Made by a program: the position numbers and the translations under genes. A stretch of 6,338 bases of DNA from Prolixibacteraceae bacterium (GTDB lineage Bacteria; Bacteroidota; Bacteroidia; Bacteroidales; Prolixibacteraceae): assembly GCA_009782655.1 (NCBI GenBank), contig WRIQ01000069.1, forward strand, positions 1 through 6,338, in the 5' to 3' direction. The notes beneath the pieces were generated by a model. That model had not been told where the DNA came from. It did not search any database and saw only the letters and a program-made list of their open reading frames with translations. Positions 1 through 6,338 of this stretch are shown in pieces (the first letter of the stretch is position 1; each line of letters begins with the position of its first letter).

Positions 1-2
1 CA

Positions 3-14
3 AAAACATGTTTT
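3..14. repeat. 12-bp perfect palindrome (AAAACATGTTTT)
   Basis: The 12 bases are self-complementary with no central gap, a form that suits a dimeric DNA-binding protein. The site lies about 125 nt upstream of the comB -7 box, inside a very AT-rich stretch, so chance is a real alternative. The symmetry is visible in the sequence; any operator role is inference. The gene to the left of the window is unseen, and the site may belong to it. Confidence 0.3.
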
Positions 15-48
15 ATAACATATTATTAACCCATGATAAGACAAAGAA

Positions 49-70
49 CGGAAGACATTTGATGCTTCCG
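49..70. other. Hairpin-forming inverted repeat upstream of comB
   Basis: CGGAAG (49-54) pairs perfectly with CTTCCG (65-70). Inside it, CAT (56-58) can pair with ATG (62-64) around a TTG loop, which leaves one bulged A at 55, so about 9 base pairs can form. On the plus strand no T run follows. On the minus strand the hairpin is followed by a T-rich stretch (TTCTTTGTCTT), so it could be a weak terminator for a leftward transcript or the tail structure of a gene to the left. It lies upstream of the inferred comB start point and should not be in the comB message. The function is unproven. Confidence 0.35.
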
Positions 71-139
71 GAATCGCACAGCCCGTTGTAATTAACCCGA
101 ACATGGTAAAGGATCATAAAATTTTCACTTTTCGCAGGT

Positions 140-147
140 TATCTTTG
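140..147 (+). promoter_or_regulatory. Bacteroidota-type -7 promoter box (TATCTTTG) of comB
   Basis: TATCTTTG matches the TAnnTTTG -7 consensus of the primary sigma factor in Bacteroidota exactly. I see no TTG/TTTG -33 element at the usual 19-21 nt spacing upstream. Only four bases separate the box from the ATG at 152, so a start point about 5-7 nt after the box would fall on or next to the start codon. The comB transcript is therefore predicted to be leaderless or nearly so. The box match is seen; the start point is inferred. Confidence 0.6.
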
Positions 148-151
148 CACT

Positions 152-841
152 ATGAAAATAAAGATTTTTCAATTGTTGGAAGGAGCGAAGCAGGCGACAG
201 GGTTAACGGTAATTATCGATGTTTTCAGGGCTTTTTCAACGGCTTGCTACGCTGTTGGTTGTGGTGCGGGACCCCTATTTCCCGTTGCCACAGTGGAAGA
301 GGCATTTGCGCTGAAGGAAAAAATTCCACAGGCATTGCTTGTGGGCGAGCGCAACGAAAGGCCGCCGCAAGGCTTCGATTTCGGAAATTCGCCTACCCAT
401 ATAACCAAAAGCGATATTGCAGGCCGCGCCATTATCCATACCACCAGTTCGGGAACGCAGGGAATCGCCCATGCAAAGAACGCTGTTGAAGTTATTACCG
501 GCAGCTTTGTCAATGCGGGAGCCATTGTCCGCTATATCAAGCGGCAAAATCCCGATATGGTTTCGTTGGTTTGCATGGGATACGCCTGCCTGTATCCCAC
601 CGACGAAGACACACTGTGTGCGCAGTATATTAAAAATGAGCTTGTTGGTGTTAAAAACGACTGGGGTAGCATGATAAAACAAATTAGAGAGGGCTCCGGA
701 AAACGGTTTTTTGAAACCGAAAGCCAAGAGTGGGCGCCCTCGTCCGATTTCGGCCTCTGCCTCGACAAAAATCGTTTCGATTTCATACTGAAAGTTTATA
801 ATCATGATGGGTTACAATGTTTGCACGAAACCAAAATATAA
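152..841 (+). CDS. comB: 2-phosphosulfolactate phosphatase (ComB) family protein
   Basis: This 229-residue protein belongs to the ComB family. Characterised members hydrolyse 2-phosphosulfolactate to sulfolactate and phosphate in coenzyme M synthesis, and are Mg-dependent. Visible family motifs, in order, are IIDVFRAFST (21-30, with conserved Asp23 and Arg26), GER...GFDFGNSP (65-81), HTTSSGTQGI (96-105), an EDTLCAQYI segment (152-160) and a C-terminal LCLDKNRFDFILKV segment (202-215). There is no signal peptide or membrane segment, so it is probably cytoplasmic. Length is normal for the family. The ATG at 152 fits the family N-terminus and sits just after a promoter box. ComA, ComC and other coenzyme M genes are absent here, so the true substrate in this organism is uncertain; related phosphate esters or sulfolactate are possible. 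The next gene begins 24 nt downstream, suggesting co-transcription. The family call is confident; the exact reaction is less so. Confidence 0.85.
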   Translation: MKIKIFQLLEGAKQATGLTVIIDVFRAFSTACYAVGCGAGPLFPVATVEEAFALKEKIPQALLVGERNERPPQGFDFGNSPTHITKSDIAGRAIIHTTSSGTQGIAHAKNAVEVITGSFVNAGAIVRYIKRQNPDMVSLVCMGYACLYPTDEDTLCAQYIKNELVGVKNDWGSMIKQIREGSGKRFFETESQEWAPSSDFGLCLDKNRFDFILKVYNHDGLQCLHETKI

Positions 842-865
842 ACATTCGTTTAATAAATATAATTT

Positions 866-2041
866 ATGAAATATAATTTTGATGAGGAAATCAACCGGTT
901 CGGAACCGACAGTTTTAAATACGACATGTTGCCTGAATTTTTTGGCAGCAGCGATGTTTTACCGCTTTGGGTTGCCGACACCGATTTTAAAACGCCGCCG
1001 TTTATTTTGGAAGCCATCCGGAAACGCCTTGAACACGGAATATTGGGCTACACATTCAGAGGCGACGAATTTTTTCAGTCTGTTATCGGCTGGACAAAAC
1101 GGCGTTACGACTGGGAGGTGGAAAGAGCGTGGATATCATTCAGTCCGGGCGTGGTTTCGGCCATTTCTGCGTCCATTCAGGCGTTCACAAAACCGGACGA
1201 TAAAATCGTTATTCAGCCGCCGGTATATTCGCCTTTCTTTGAGTGTGTTACCAGTTTGGAGCGCATCCTCGTAGAAAACCCGCTGAAGATGGTTAACGGC
1301 CGGTACTGTTTCGATTTGGAAGATTTGGAATCGAAAATCGACGGCGATACCAAAATGCTGATTTTATGTAATCCGCACAATCCGGGAGGAATGGCCTGGA
1401 GCCGCGACGAATTGAAAGCGCTTTCGGATTTGTGCTTACGACATGAAATCCTTGTGGTTTCAGACGAAATCCATGCCGATCTAACCTACAAAGGGCAGCG
1501 ACATACGCCCTTTGCATCCCTCTCCGATGAAGCAGCTCAAAACAGCATAGTCTGCATGTCGCCCAGCAAAACGTTCAATGTTGCAGGATTGTCCACGTCG
1601 GTTGTTGTAATTCCCAACCTGAGAAAATTTAAGACCTACGAAAAAACGCTCGCCACTTTGCACATCCAACTGGGGAATATCCTCGGAAATGTGGCTTTGG
1701 AAACCGCTTTCAACGAAGGCGACGAGTGGTTATCGCAGGCTATGGATTATGTGGGTGAAAATTATCGTTATCTCGAAAAAGTTTTAACGGATGAATTGCC
1801 TAAAGTAAAGATAATGAAGCCCGAAGCTACATTTCTTGTATGGCTTGATTTCCGCGAATACGGAATGGACGCCGAAACGCTGAATCGTTTTTTCATTGAA
1901 GAAGCGCGTGTCGCTCTCAACAACGGAAAACAATTCGGGTCGGAAGGCGAAGGTTTCATGCGAATCAACATCGGTTGCACGCGCACCACGCTACAAGAGG
2001 CACTGAAACGCATATGCAAAGCTTTTAAAGCGTTGGGTTAA
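866..2041 (+). CDS. MalY/PatB family PLP-dependent C-S lyase / aminotransferase
   Basis: This 391-residue protein is a fold-type I PLP enzyme of the class I/II aminotransferase superfamily, MalY/PatB branch. Relatives cleave cystathionine or cysteine conjugates to a thiol or sulfide, pyruvate and ammonia. The N-terminus has the branch signature LPLWVADTDFKTPP (32-45). Next come PPVYSPFF (118-125, cofactor-stacking Tyr121), NPHNPGG (169-175, with Asn172), VVSDEIHADL (197-206, Asp200 for the pyridine nitrogen) and SPSKTFN (232-238, Schiff-base Lys235). GFMRINIGC (363-371) carries the substrate-carboxylate Arg366. The full catalytic set is present and the length is typical. No signal peptide is seen, so it is cytoplasmic. 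The start at 866 follows an AT-rich leader without a Shine-Dalgarno sequence. It lies 24 nt after comB with no terminator or clear promoter between, so the two probably share a transcript. Sequence alone does not separate cystathionine beta-lyase, cysteine desulfhydrase and true aminotransferase activity. Confidence 0.88.
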   Translation: MKYNFDEEINRFGTDSFKYDMLPEFFGSSDVLPLWVADTDFKTPPFILEAIRKRLEHGILGYTFRGDEFFQSVIGWTKRRYDWEVERAWISFSPGVVSAISASIQAFTKPDDKIVIQPPVYSPFFECVTSLERILVENPLKMVNGRYCFDLEDLESKIDGDTKMLILCNPHNPGGMAWSRDELKALSDLCLRHEILVVSDEIHADLTYKGQRHTPFASLSDEAAQNSIVCMSPSKTFNVAGLSTSVVVIPNLRKFKTYEKTLATLHIQLGNILGNVALETAFNEGDEWLSQAMDYVGENYRYLEKVLTDELPKVKIMKPEATFLVWLDFREYGMDAETLNRFFIEEARVALNNGKQFGSEGEGFMRINIGCTRTTLQEALKRICKAFKALG

Positions 2042-2089
2042 TTGGCGATTTATGATCACCCTCCCGCAAAAATTAATTTAAACCAAACT

Positions 2090-2105
2090 GCGTGGCGCTT
2101 TTTTT
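2090..2105 (+). terminator. Weak terminator-like element after the C-S lyase gene
   Basis: A short GCG/CGC stem (2090-2092 with 2096-2098, TGG loop) is followed at once by seven T residues (2099-2105). The stem is only 3 bp, well below a standard intrinsic terminator, but the position about 50 nt after the stop codon and before the pheT promoter is right. I treat it as a candidate only. Confidence 0.25.
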
Positions 2106-2146
2106 CATAAAAAACCACCGGTTGGAAATGCTTTGGCGATTTTGCT

Positions 2147-2154
2147 TAATTTTG
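2147..2154 (+). promoter_or_regulatory. Bacteroidota-type -7 promoter box (TAATTTTG) of pheT
   Basis: TAATTTTG matches TAnnTTTG exactly. A TTG at 2122-2124 could act as a -33 element, although its 22-nt gap is slightly long. A start point a few bases after the box would give a leader of roughly 20 nt before the ATG at 2181. It would also exclude the TTG codon at 2133 from the transcript, which supports the ATG as the real pheT start. Confidence 0.55.
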
Positions 2155-2180
2155 CCCTTTACATTCGATTTAAAAAGACT

Positions 2181-4634
2181 ATGAATATCTCATACAATTG
2201 GTTAAAAACCTACGTCGATACAGAGCTTTCGCCTGTTGAGCTTGCCGATTTGCTAACCAGCGTCGGTCTTGAGGTTGGCGGTGTTGAAAAAACTGAAAGC
2301 ATAAAAGGCGGGCTGCAAGGCCTTGTAATTGGCAAAGTGCTGACCTGCATTCCGCATCCCGACAGCGACCATCTGAGCCTGACCTCTGTTGACGTTGGCG
2401 CGGACGAGCCTTTGTCGGTTGTTTGTGGCGCTCCCAATGTGGCTGCCGGACAAACTGTGGTTGTGGCCACCGTGGGAACCGTGCTGTATACCGGCGACAA
2501 GGAATTTACCATCAAAAAATCGAAAATACGAGGCGAGATATCCGAAGGAATGATTTGCAGCGAAACCGAAATTGGCGTGGGAAACGATGCTTCGGGAATC
2601 ATTATGCTGCCCAACGAGGTAAAATCCGGCACTCCGGCAGCGCAATATTTCGACGTAGAAACCGATTGGAAAATAGAAGTGGATATTACGCCCAACCGCA
2701 TCGACGGCGCTTCACATTTGGGCGCTGCCCGCGATGTGGCTGCCGCGCTGAGGCTTTCCTCGCAAAGCGGTTATCGGCGCCCTTCGGTGGATGACTTTGC
2801 CATCGACAATCACGGGCTCGACATTTCCGTGGAAGTGCCCAACACCGGAGCCTGTCCGCGCTATTCGGGCGTGACCATCTCTGGCGTGGATGTAAAGCCG
2901 TCGCCGTCATGGCTGCAAAACCGCCTCAGAACCATCGGCTTGACTCCCATTAACAACGTGGTGGATATCACCAACTTTGTGCTGTTCGAAACCGGACAGC
3001 CGCTGCACGCCTTCGATGCGGACAAAATCATTGGCGGGAAAATAATCGTTAAAACCGCAACACCCGGTTCTCCATTTGTCACGCTCGACGGCGTGGAACG
3101 CAAATTAGACGGCAACGACCTGATGATAAGCAATGCGGCGAGTGACATGTGCATTGCTGGCGTTTTCGGCGGCCTCGAGTCGGGCGTTTCCGAGTCGACG
3201 GTTAACCTGTTTCTCGAAAGTGCCTGCTTCGATCCGATTTATGTGCGCAAAACAGCACGCCGCCACGGCCTCAACACCGACGCTTCTTTCCATTTCGAAC
3301 GCGGCTCAGACATCAACGGAACCATTTACGCACTGAAAAGAGCCGCTTTGCTCATAAAGGAAATCGCAGGCGGCACCATCTCGTCAGAGATTAAAGACGT
3401 GTATCCCAATCCCATCGACGGATTCAGGGTGGATGTCAGCTATAAAAATATAAACAGACTGATTGGCAAAGTAATTTCTCCCGAAACATTACGGGAAATA
3501 ATGGCGCTGCTGGAAATAAAAATCGAAGCCGAAAGCTCGACAGGACTCTCCCTGCTGATTCCCACCTATCGCGTTGATGTTCTGCGAGAAGCGGATGTTA
3601 TCGAAGAAGTTTTGCGCATATACGGATACAACAATGTGGAAATTCCCATCCATGTCAATGCATCGCTGAACAACTCGCCCCATCCCGATCCCAATCAGGT
3701 AAAAAATACGGTCTCTGATTATTTGGTAGCTCGGGGTTTCAACGAAATGTGGTCCAATTCGTTGACCAAAGCCGCTTACTACGACAATATGAATGATTTT
3801 AAAGCCGAAAACACCGTCAGGTTGTTTAATCCGTTGAGCTCCGACCTGAACGGCATGCGCCAGACACTTCTCTTCGGCGGACTTGAGTGTATCCAGTTGA
3901 ATACCAACCATCGCAACAGCAATCTCCGCCTGTTCGAATTTGGGAACTGCTATTCCTGCTCGCCGGAAAAAAAATCGGAAAATCCGTTGGACAAATACTG
4001 CGAAAACGAATATTTGTCGTTATTTGTAACAGGAACGCGCGAAATGCCCAATTGGAACACTCCCGACGTCAAAACATCGTTTTTCGCGTTGAAGTCCTAT
4101 TCGGAAAATATTCTTGCCCGTTTGGGAATAGAGGCCGCCAGTCTCAACACCGACGACGCCGTCAGTGAGATTTTCAGCGAGGGAATTTCCTGTAAATCGA
4201 AAAAAGGAACTCCGCTCCTTGAAATGGGAATCGTCGCTCCGGGCCTACTGAAGAAATTCGACATCGACAATCCGGTTTACTTCGCCAATTTCAATTGGAC
4301 GCTGATTTTGAAGGAAGTGAGGAAAAATAAAATTGTCTTTAAGGAGTTGCCAAAATATCCCGAAGTGCGCCGCGATTTGGCGCTGGTGCTCGAAAAAAAT
4401 GTAAAATTCGGCGAGCTGAAATCCATTGCATTTGCCGCCGAGCGGAATTTGTTGCGTTCGGTGAACCTCTTCGATGTATACGAAGGGAAAGGCATTCCCG
4501 AAGGTAAAAAATCATATGCCATCAATTTTGTACTTCGCGACGACACGAAAACGCTCACTGACAAACAAATCGACAAAGTGATGAGCCACCTTGTGGATGC
4601 TTACGAAAAGCGGGTGGGCGCAAAATTGCGATAA
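2181..4634 (+). CDS. pheT: Phenylalanyl-tRNA synthetase beta subunit (817 aa)
   Basis: This is the beta subunit of the cytoplasmic (alpha-beta)2 phenylalanyl-tRNA synthetase, which joins phenylalanine to tRNA-Phe; the beta chain binds tRNA and edits mischarged Tyr-tRNA. The N-terminus MNISYNWLKTYVD is standard. Domains in order are an EMAP-II-like tRNA-binding fold (about 42-155), the B3/B4 editing region (about 215-400, with DITNFVLFETGQPLHAFDADK at its core), B5 (about 410-485), the catalytic-like core (about 490-700) and a C-terminal FDX-ACB anticodon-binding domain (about 723-816, starting near KYPEVRRDLALVL). The B5 residues expected to bind metal are present (Asp466, Asp472, Glu475, Glu476). 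Length is normal for bacterial PheT. The frame is open back to a TTG at 2133, but those 16 extra residues (AILLNFALYIRFKKT and flanks) do not fit the family and overlap the promoter. pheS is not adjacent, so the subunits must be encoded apart. Confidence 0.97.
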   Translation: MNISYNWLKTYVDTELSPVELADLLTSVGLEVGGVEKTESIKGGLQGLVIGKVLTCIPHPDSDHLSLTSVDVGADEPLSVVCGAPNVAAGQTVVVATVGTVLYTGDKEFTIKKSKIRGEISEGMICSETEIGVGNDASGIIMLPNEVKSGTPAAQYFDVETDWKIEVDITPNRIDGASHLGAARDVAAALRLSSQSGYRRPSVDDFAIDNHGLDISVEVPNTGACPRYSGVTISGVDVKPSPSWLQNRLRTIGLTPINNVVDITNFVLFETGQPLHAFDADKIIGGKIIVKTATPGSPFVTLDGVERKLDGNDLMISNAASDMCIAGVFGGLESGVSESTVNLFLESACFDPIYVRKTARRHGLNTDASFHFERGSDINGTIYALKRAALLIKEIAGGTISSEIKDVYPNPIDGFRVDVSYKNINRLIGKVISPETLREIMALLEIKIEAESSTGLSLLIPTYRVDVLREADVIEEVLRIYGYNNVEIPIHVNASLNNSPHPDPNQVKNTVSDYLVARGFNEMWSNSLTKAAYYDNMNDFKAENTVRLFNPLSSDLNGMRQTLLFGGLECIQLNTNHRNSNLRLFEFGNCYSCSPEKKSENPLDKYCENEYLSLFVTGTREMPNWNTPDVKTSFFALKSYSENILARLGIEAASLNTDDAVSEIFSEGISCKSKKGTPLLEMGIVAPGLLKKFDIDNPVYFANFNWTLILKEVRKNKIVFKELPKYPEVRRDLALVLEKNVKFGELKSIAFAAERNLLRSVNLFDVYEGKGIPEGKKSYAINFVLRDDTKTLTDKQIDKVMSHLVDAYEKRVGAKLR

Positions 4635-4640
4635 GGGTTG

Positions 4641-6212
4641 CTACCGGTAAAATTCGTCCATGATGGCTTTCATGCGGCCTGATCCGGCATCGGTATCGTT
4701 CCACTCGTTGCGCAGCTTCAACATTTCCGCTTTCATATCGGCGATGACGGCGCTATATTGCGGGTCGGAATAGGCATTTCGATCTTCACGCGGGTCTTTC
4801 TCCAAATCATAAAATTCCCACGACGGGCGCGATACAAAATTGGAAGAACCCCGTGTATTCAGTTTGTCGCCGTAGAAAAAAATCAGCTTATGCCGTTTAT
4901 TGCGAATTCCCATATGTGCAGGGCGGATGTCGTGTTGCGTCCAATATCGGTAGTAAATACTCTCGCGCCAGTCGGCAGGCGTTTCGCCGCGTAAATTTGC
5001 GCGGAAACTGGTTCCCTGATTTCCCCGCGGCGGCGAGGCATTGGCGTAATCGGCCAGCGTTGCTGCAAAATCTACATTGAGAATCAGATCGTTGTTGCGA
5101 ACTCCGGCAGGAATTTCGCGCGGATAACGGACAACCATCGGCATACGAAGCGCCTCCTCGTACATAATCCGTTTGTCGAAAAAGCCATGTTCACCCAGAA
5201 AATATCCCTGATCGGAAATATAAACCACGATGGTGTTTTTGCTGAGTCCCTCGTCGTCCAAGAATGAAAGCAGCCGCCCGATGTTGTCGTCGATGGCGGC
5301 GGCGCAACGCAGATAGTCGCGTATCAGTTTCCCATAAATCTTCCTGCGCGCGGTCTCCCTGTCCATTCCTTCCGTCGAAAAAGGAAGCTCTGGATAGCGG
5401 CACCACCAACTGTCGGGGTCTTTCGAAGCAGTTTCCCAACGTCCACCCAAGTTTTCCAACTGCTGTCCGCGAATGGTCCTTGCCGATGTTTCCGGCCCGA
5501 ACTCCATCATGTTTTGTGGTTCGGGAAATTCCACGCCGTCGTACAGATGGCGCATCCGCTCTGGGAAATCCCACGGTTCATGCGTAGCTTTGAAATGACA
5601 AAACATCATAAACGGCTTTTCTCTATCGCGGTTCTTCAGCCAGTCGATGGTTTTACCGGTTACCAAATCGGTGGAAAAACCCTGCTCTTTTGTTCCGCTG
5701 ACGCCTTCAGAATCATCGATCCACCCTTCGGCGGTTTTAAAAACAGGATCGTAATATTCGCCCTGGTCGTGAAAAACACTGAAATAGTCGAATCCCGCGG
5801 GTTTCTTTTTAAGGTGCCATTTTCCGATGAGGGCAGTCTGGTAGCCAACTGCTTGAAGTTGTTTGGCAATGTTGTCGCGCTCGGGTTCCAATGCATCGTC
5901 GAGCGTATAAACGCCATTCATTTGGCTGTATTGCCCTGTAAGCAAGGCGGCGCGGCTGGGCACCGATATGGAATTGGTGCAAAAGCAGTTATCCACAACG
6001 CATCCTTCCCGTGCCAGACGCGCTATATTTTCATTCTTTGCGTAAGGCGCCAGAATGCCTCCATACAAACCCCAACTTTGCGCCGTGTGATCGTCCGACA
6101 AGATGAAAAGAATATTGGGGCGTTCGTTGTCGGCAGCCTTGTCGCTGCACGAAGTTGCCAGAGGCGGAATAAAAACCGCAGCCGCACAAAAACCGATAAG
6201 CTCTTTTTTCAT
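4641..6212 (-). CDS. Lipoprotein sulfatase, Ser-type (family S1)
   Basis: This 523-residue S1-type sulfatase of the alkaline phosphatase superfamily hydrolyses sulfate esters. The N-terminus is a lipoprotein signal peptide (charged MKKE, hydrophobic stretch, LATSC with Cys22). The following SDKAADNE is acidic, which in Bacteroidota can accompany surface display. NILFILSDDH (33-42) supplies metal-binding Asp40 and Asp41. SVPSR (83-87) is the formylglycine motif with Ser83 instead of Cys, so activation should need a radical-SAM sulfatase-maturating enzyme. GKWHL (130-134) gives Lys131 and His133. ISDQGYFLGEHG (332-343) gives Asp334 and Gln335. The C-terminal subdomain has HMGIRNKRHKLIFF (433-446) and WEFYDLEKDP (465-474). 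The DQG...EHGFFDKR pattern recalls N-acetylglucosamine-6-sulfatases such as those acting on host glycans (S1_11-like), but I recall this from memory and the substrate is unproven. No SusC/SusD or glycosidase gene is in view. It converges on pheT with 6 nt between the stops. No clear promoter was found upstream. Confidence 0.93.
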   Translation of the reverse strand: MKKELIGFCAAAVFIPPLATSCSDKAADNERPNILFILSDDHTAQSWGLYGGILAPYAKNENIARLAREGCVVDNCFCTNSISVPSRAALLTGQYSQMNGVYTLDDALEPERDNIAKQLQAVGYQTALIGKWHLKKKPAGFDYFSVFHDQGEYYDPVFKTAEGWIDDSEGVSGTKEQGFSTDLVTGKTIDWLKNRDREKPFMMFCHFKATHEPWDFPERMRHLYDGVEFPEPQNMMEFGPETSARTIRGQQLENLGGRWETASKDPDSWWCRYPELPFSTEGMDRETARRKIYGKLIRDYLRCAAAIDDNIGRLLSFLDDEGLSKNTIVVYISDQGYFLGEHGFFDKRIMYEEALRMPMVVRYPREIPAGVRNNDLILNVDFAATLADYANASPPRGNQGTSFRANLRGETPADWRESIYYRYWTQHDIRPAHMGIRNKRHKLIFFYGDKLNTRGSSNFVSRPSWEFYDLEKDPREDRNAYSDPQYSAVIADMKAEMLKLRNEWNDTDAGSGRMKAIMDEFYR

Positions 6213-6338
6213 AATTTCCGTTGAAATTTGCGAATATCAAAAATGTCTATTGTCAATTTCCCATAGCCGATTACTTTATACCGATTGCATATTTTCCGGC
6301 GGGACGGGCGTTTTGCCATTGTACCGTAAAAAAAGATT

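Noticed and set aside
13..117. 34-codon minus-strand frame in the left non-coding stretch
   Set aside because: It is short, has no similarity I recognise and no promoter or ribosome-binding signal, and it runs across the hairpin. Best explained by chance.
103..489. 128-codon plus-strand frame beginning upstream of comB
   Set aside because: It overlaps comB in another frame, is rich in Arg and Cys without any motif, and starts upstream of the promoter box.
275..805. 176-codon minus-strand open frame opposite comB
   Set aside because: It is antisense to the conserved ComB motifs and shows no recognisable protein features; judged a shadow frame.
2133..2180. N-terminal extension of pheT starting at TTG 2133
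   Set aside because: The 16 extra residues lie before the standard PheT N-terminus and overlap the TAATTTTG promoter box, so they would not be transcribed. ATG 2181 is preferred.
5514..6224. 236-codon plus-strand open frame opposite the sulfatase
   Set aside because: It lies entirely antisense to a clearly functional sulfatase with all its motifs, has no recognisable domain and no promoter. It is a by-product of the sulfatase codon pattern.
6213..6260. TTGACA (minus strand) upstream of the sulfatase as a promoter
   Set aside because: No matching -10 or TAnnTTTG box lies at proper spacing, and Bacteroidota do not use the TTGACA/TATAAT pair as their main promoter form.

Overview
The window reads as ordinary chromosome from a member of the Bacteroidota, probably Bacteroidales or a relative. 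Three things point there. TAnnTTTG-type -7 promoter boxes precede two genes. No start codon has a convincing Shine-Dalgarno sequence, and the spacers are AT-rich. The lipoprotein sulfatase is of a kind typical of glycan-degrading Bacteroidota. No phage, insertion sequence, CRISPR array, tRNA or rRNA was recognised.

Layout from left to right: (1) Positions 1-151 are non-coding, with a 12-bp palindrome, a hairpin, and a TATCTTTG box so close to the next ATG that the message may be leaderless. (2) 152-841 (+) is a 2-phosphosulfolactate phosphatase (ComB) family protein. (3) 866-2041 (+), 24 nt downstream, is a MalY/PatB-type PLP-dependent C-S lyase or aminotransferase, probably in the same transcript. 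(4) 2042-2180 is a spacer with a weak terminator-like element, a 10-bp direct repeat and a TAATTTTG promoter box. (5) 2181-4634 (+) is pheT, the phenylalanyl-tRNA synthetase beta subunit. It starts at an ATG inside a slightly longer frame that could begin at TTG 2133. (6) 4641-6212 (-) is a lipoprotein sulfatase of the Ser-type (S-V-P-S-R active site), converging on pheT with only 6 nt between the stop codons. (7) 6213-6338 is AT-rich upstream sequence.

Functionally the window has three unrelated parts: a possible sulfur or sulfonate gene pair (comB-like plus C-S lyase), a housekeeping translation gene without its pheS partner, and an envelope sulfatase likely used on sulfated host or environmental glycans. 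Sulfur chemistry links the first and last parts only loosely. I see no clearly new system. The points most worth checking are the comB/C-S lyase pairing in an organism not expected to make coenzyme M, and the near-leaderless comB promoter.
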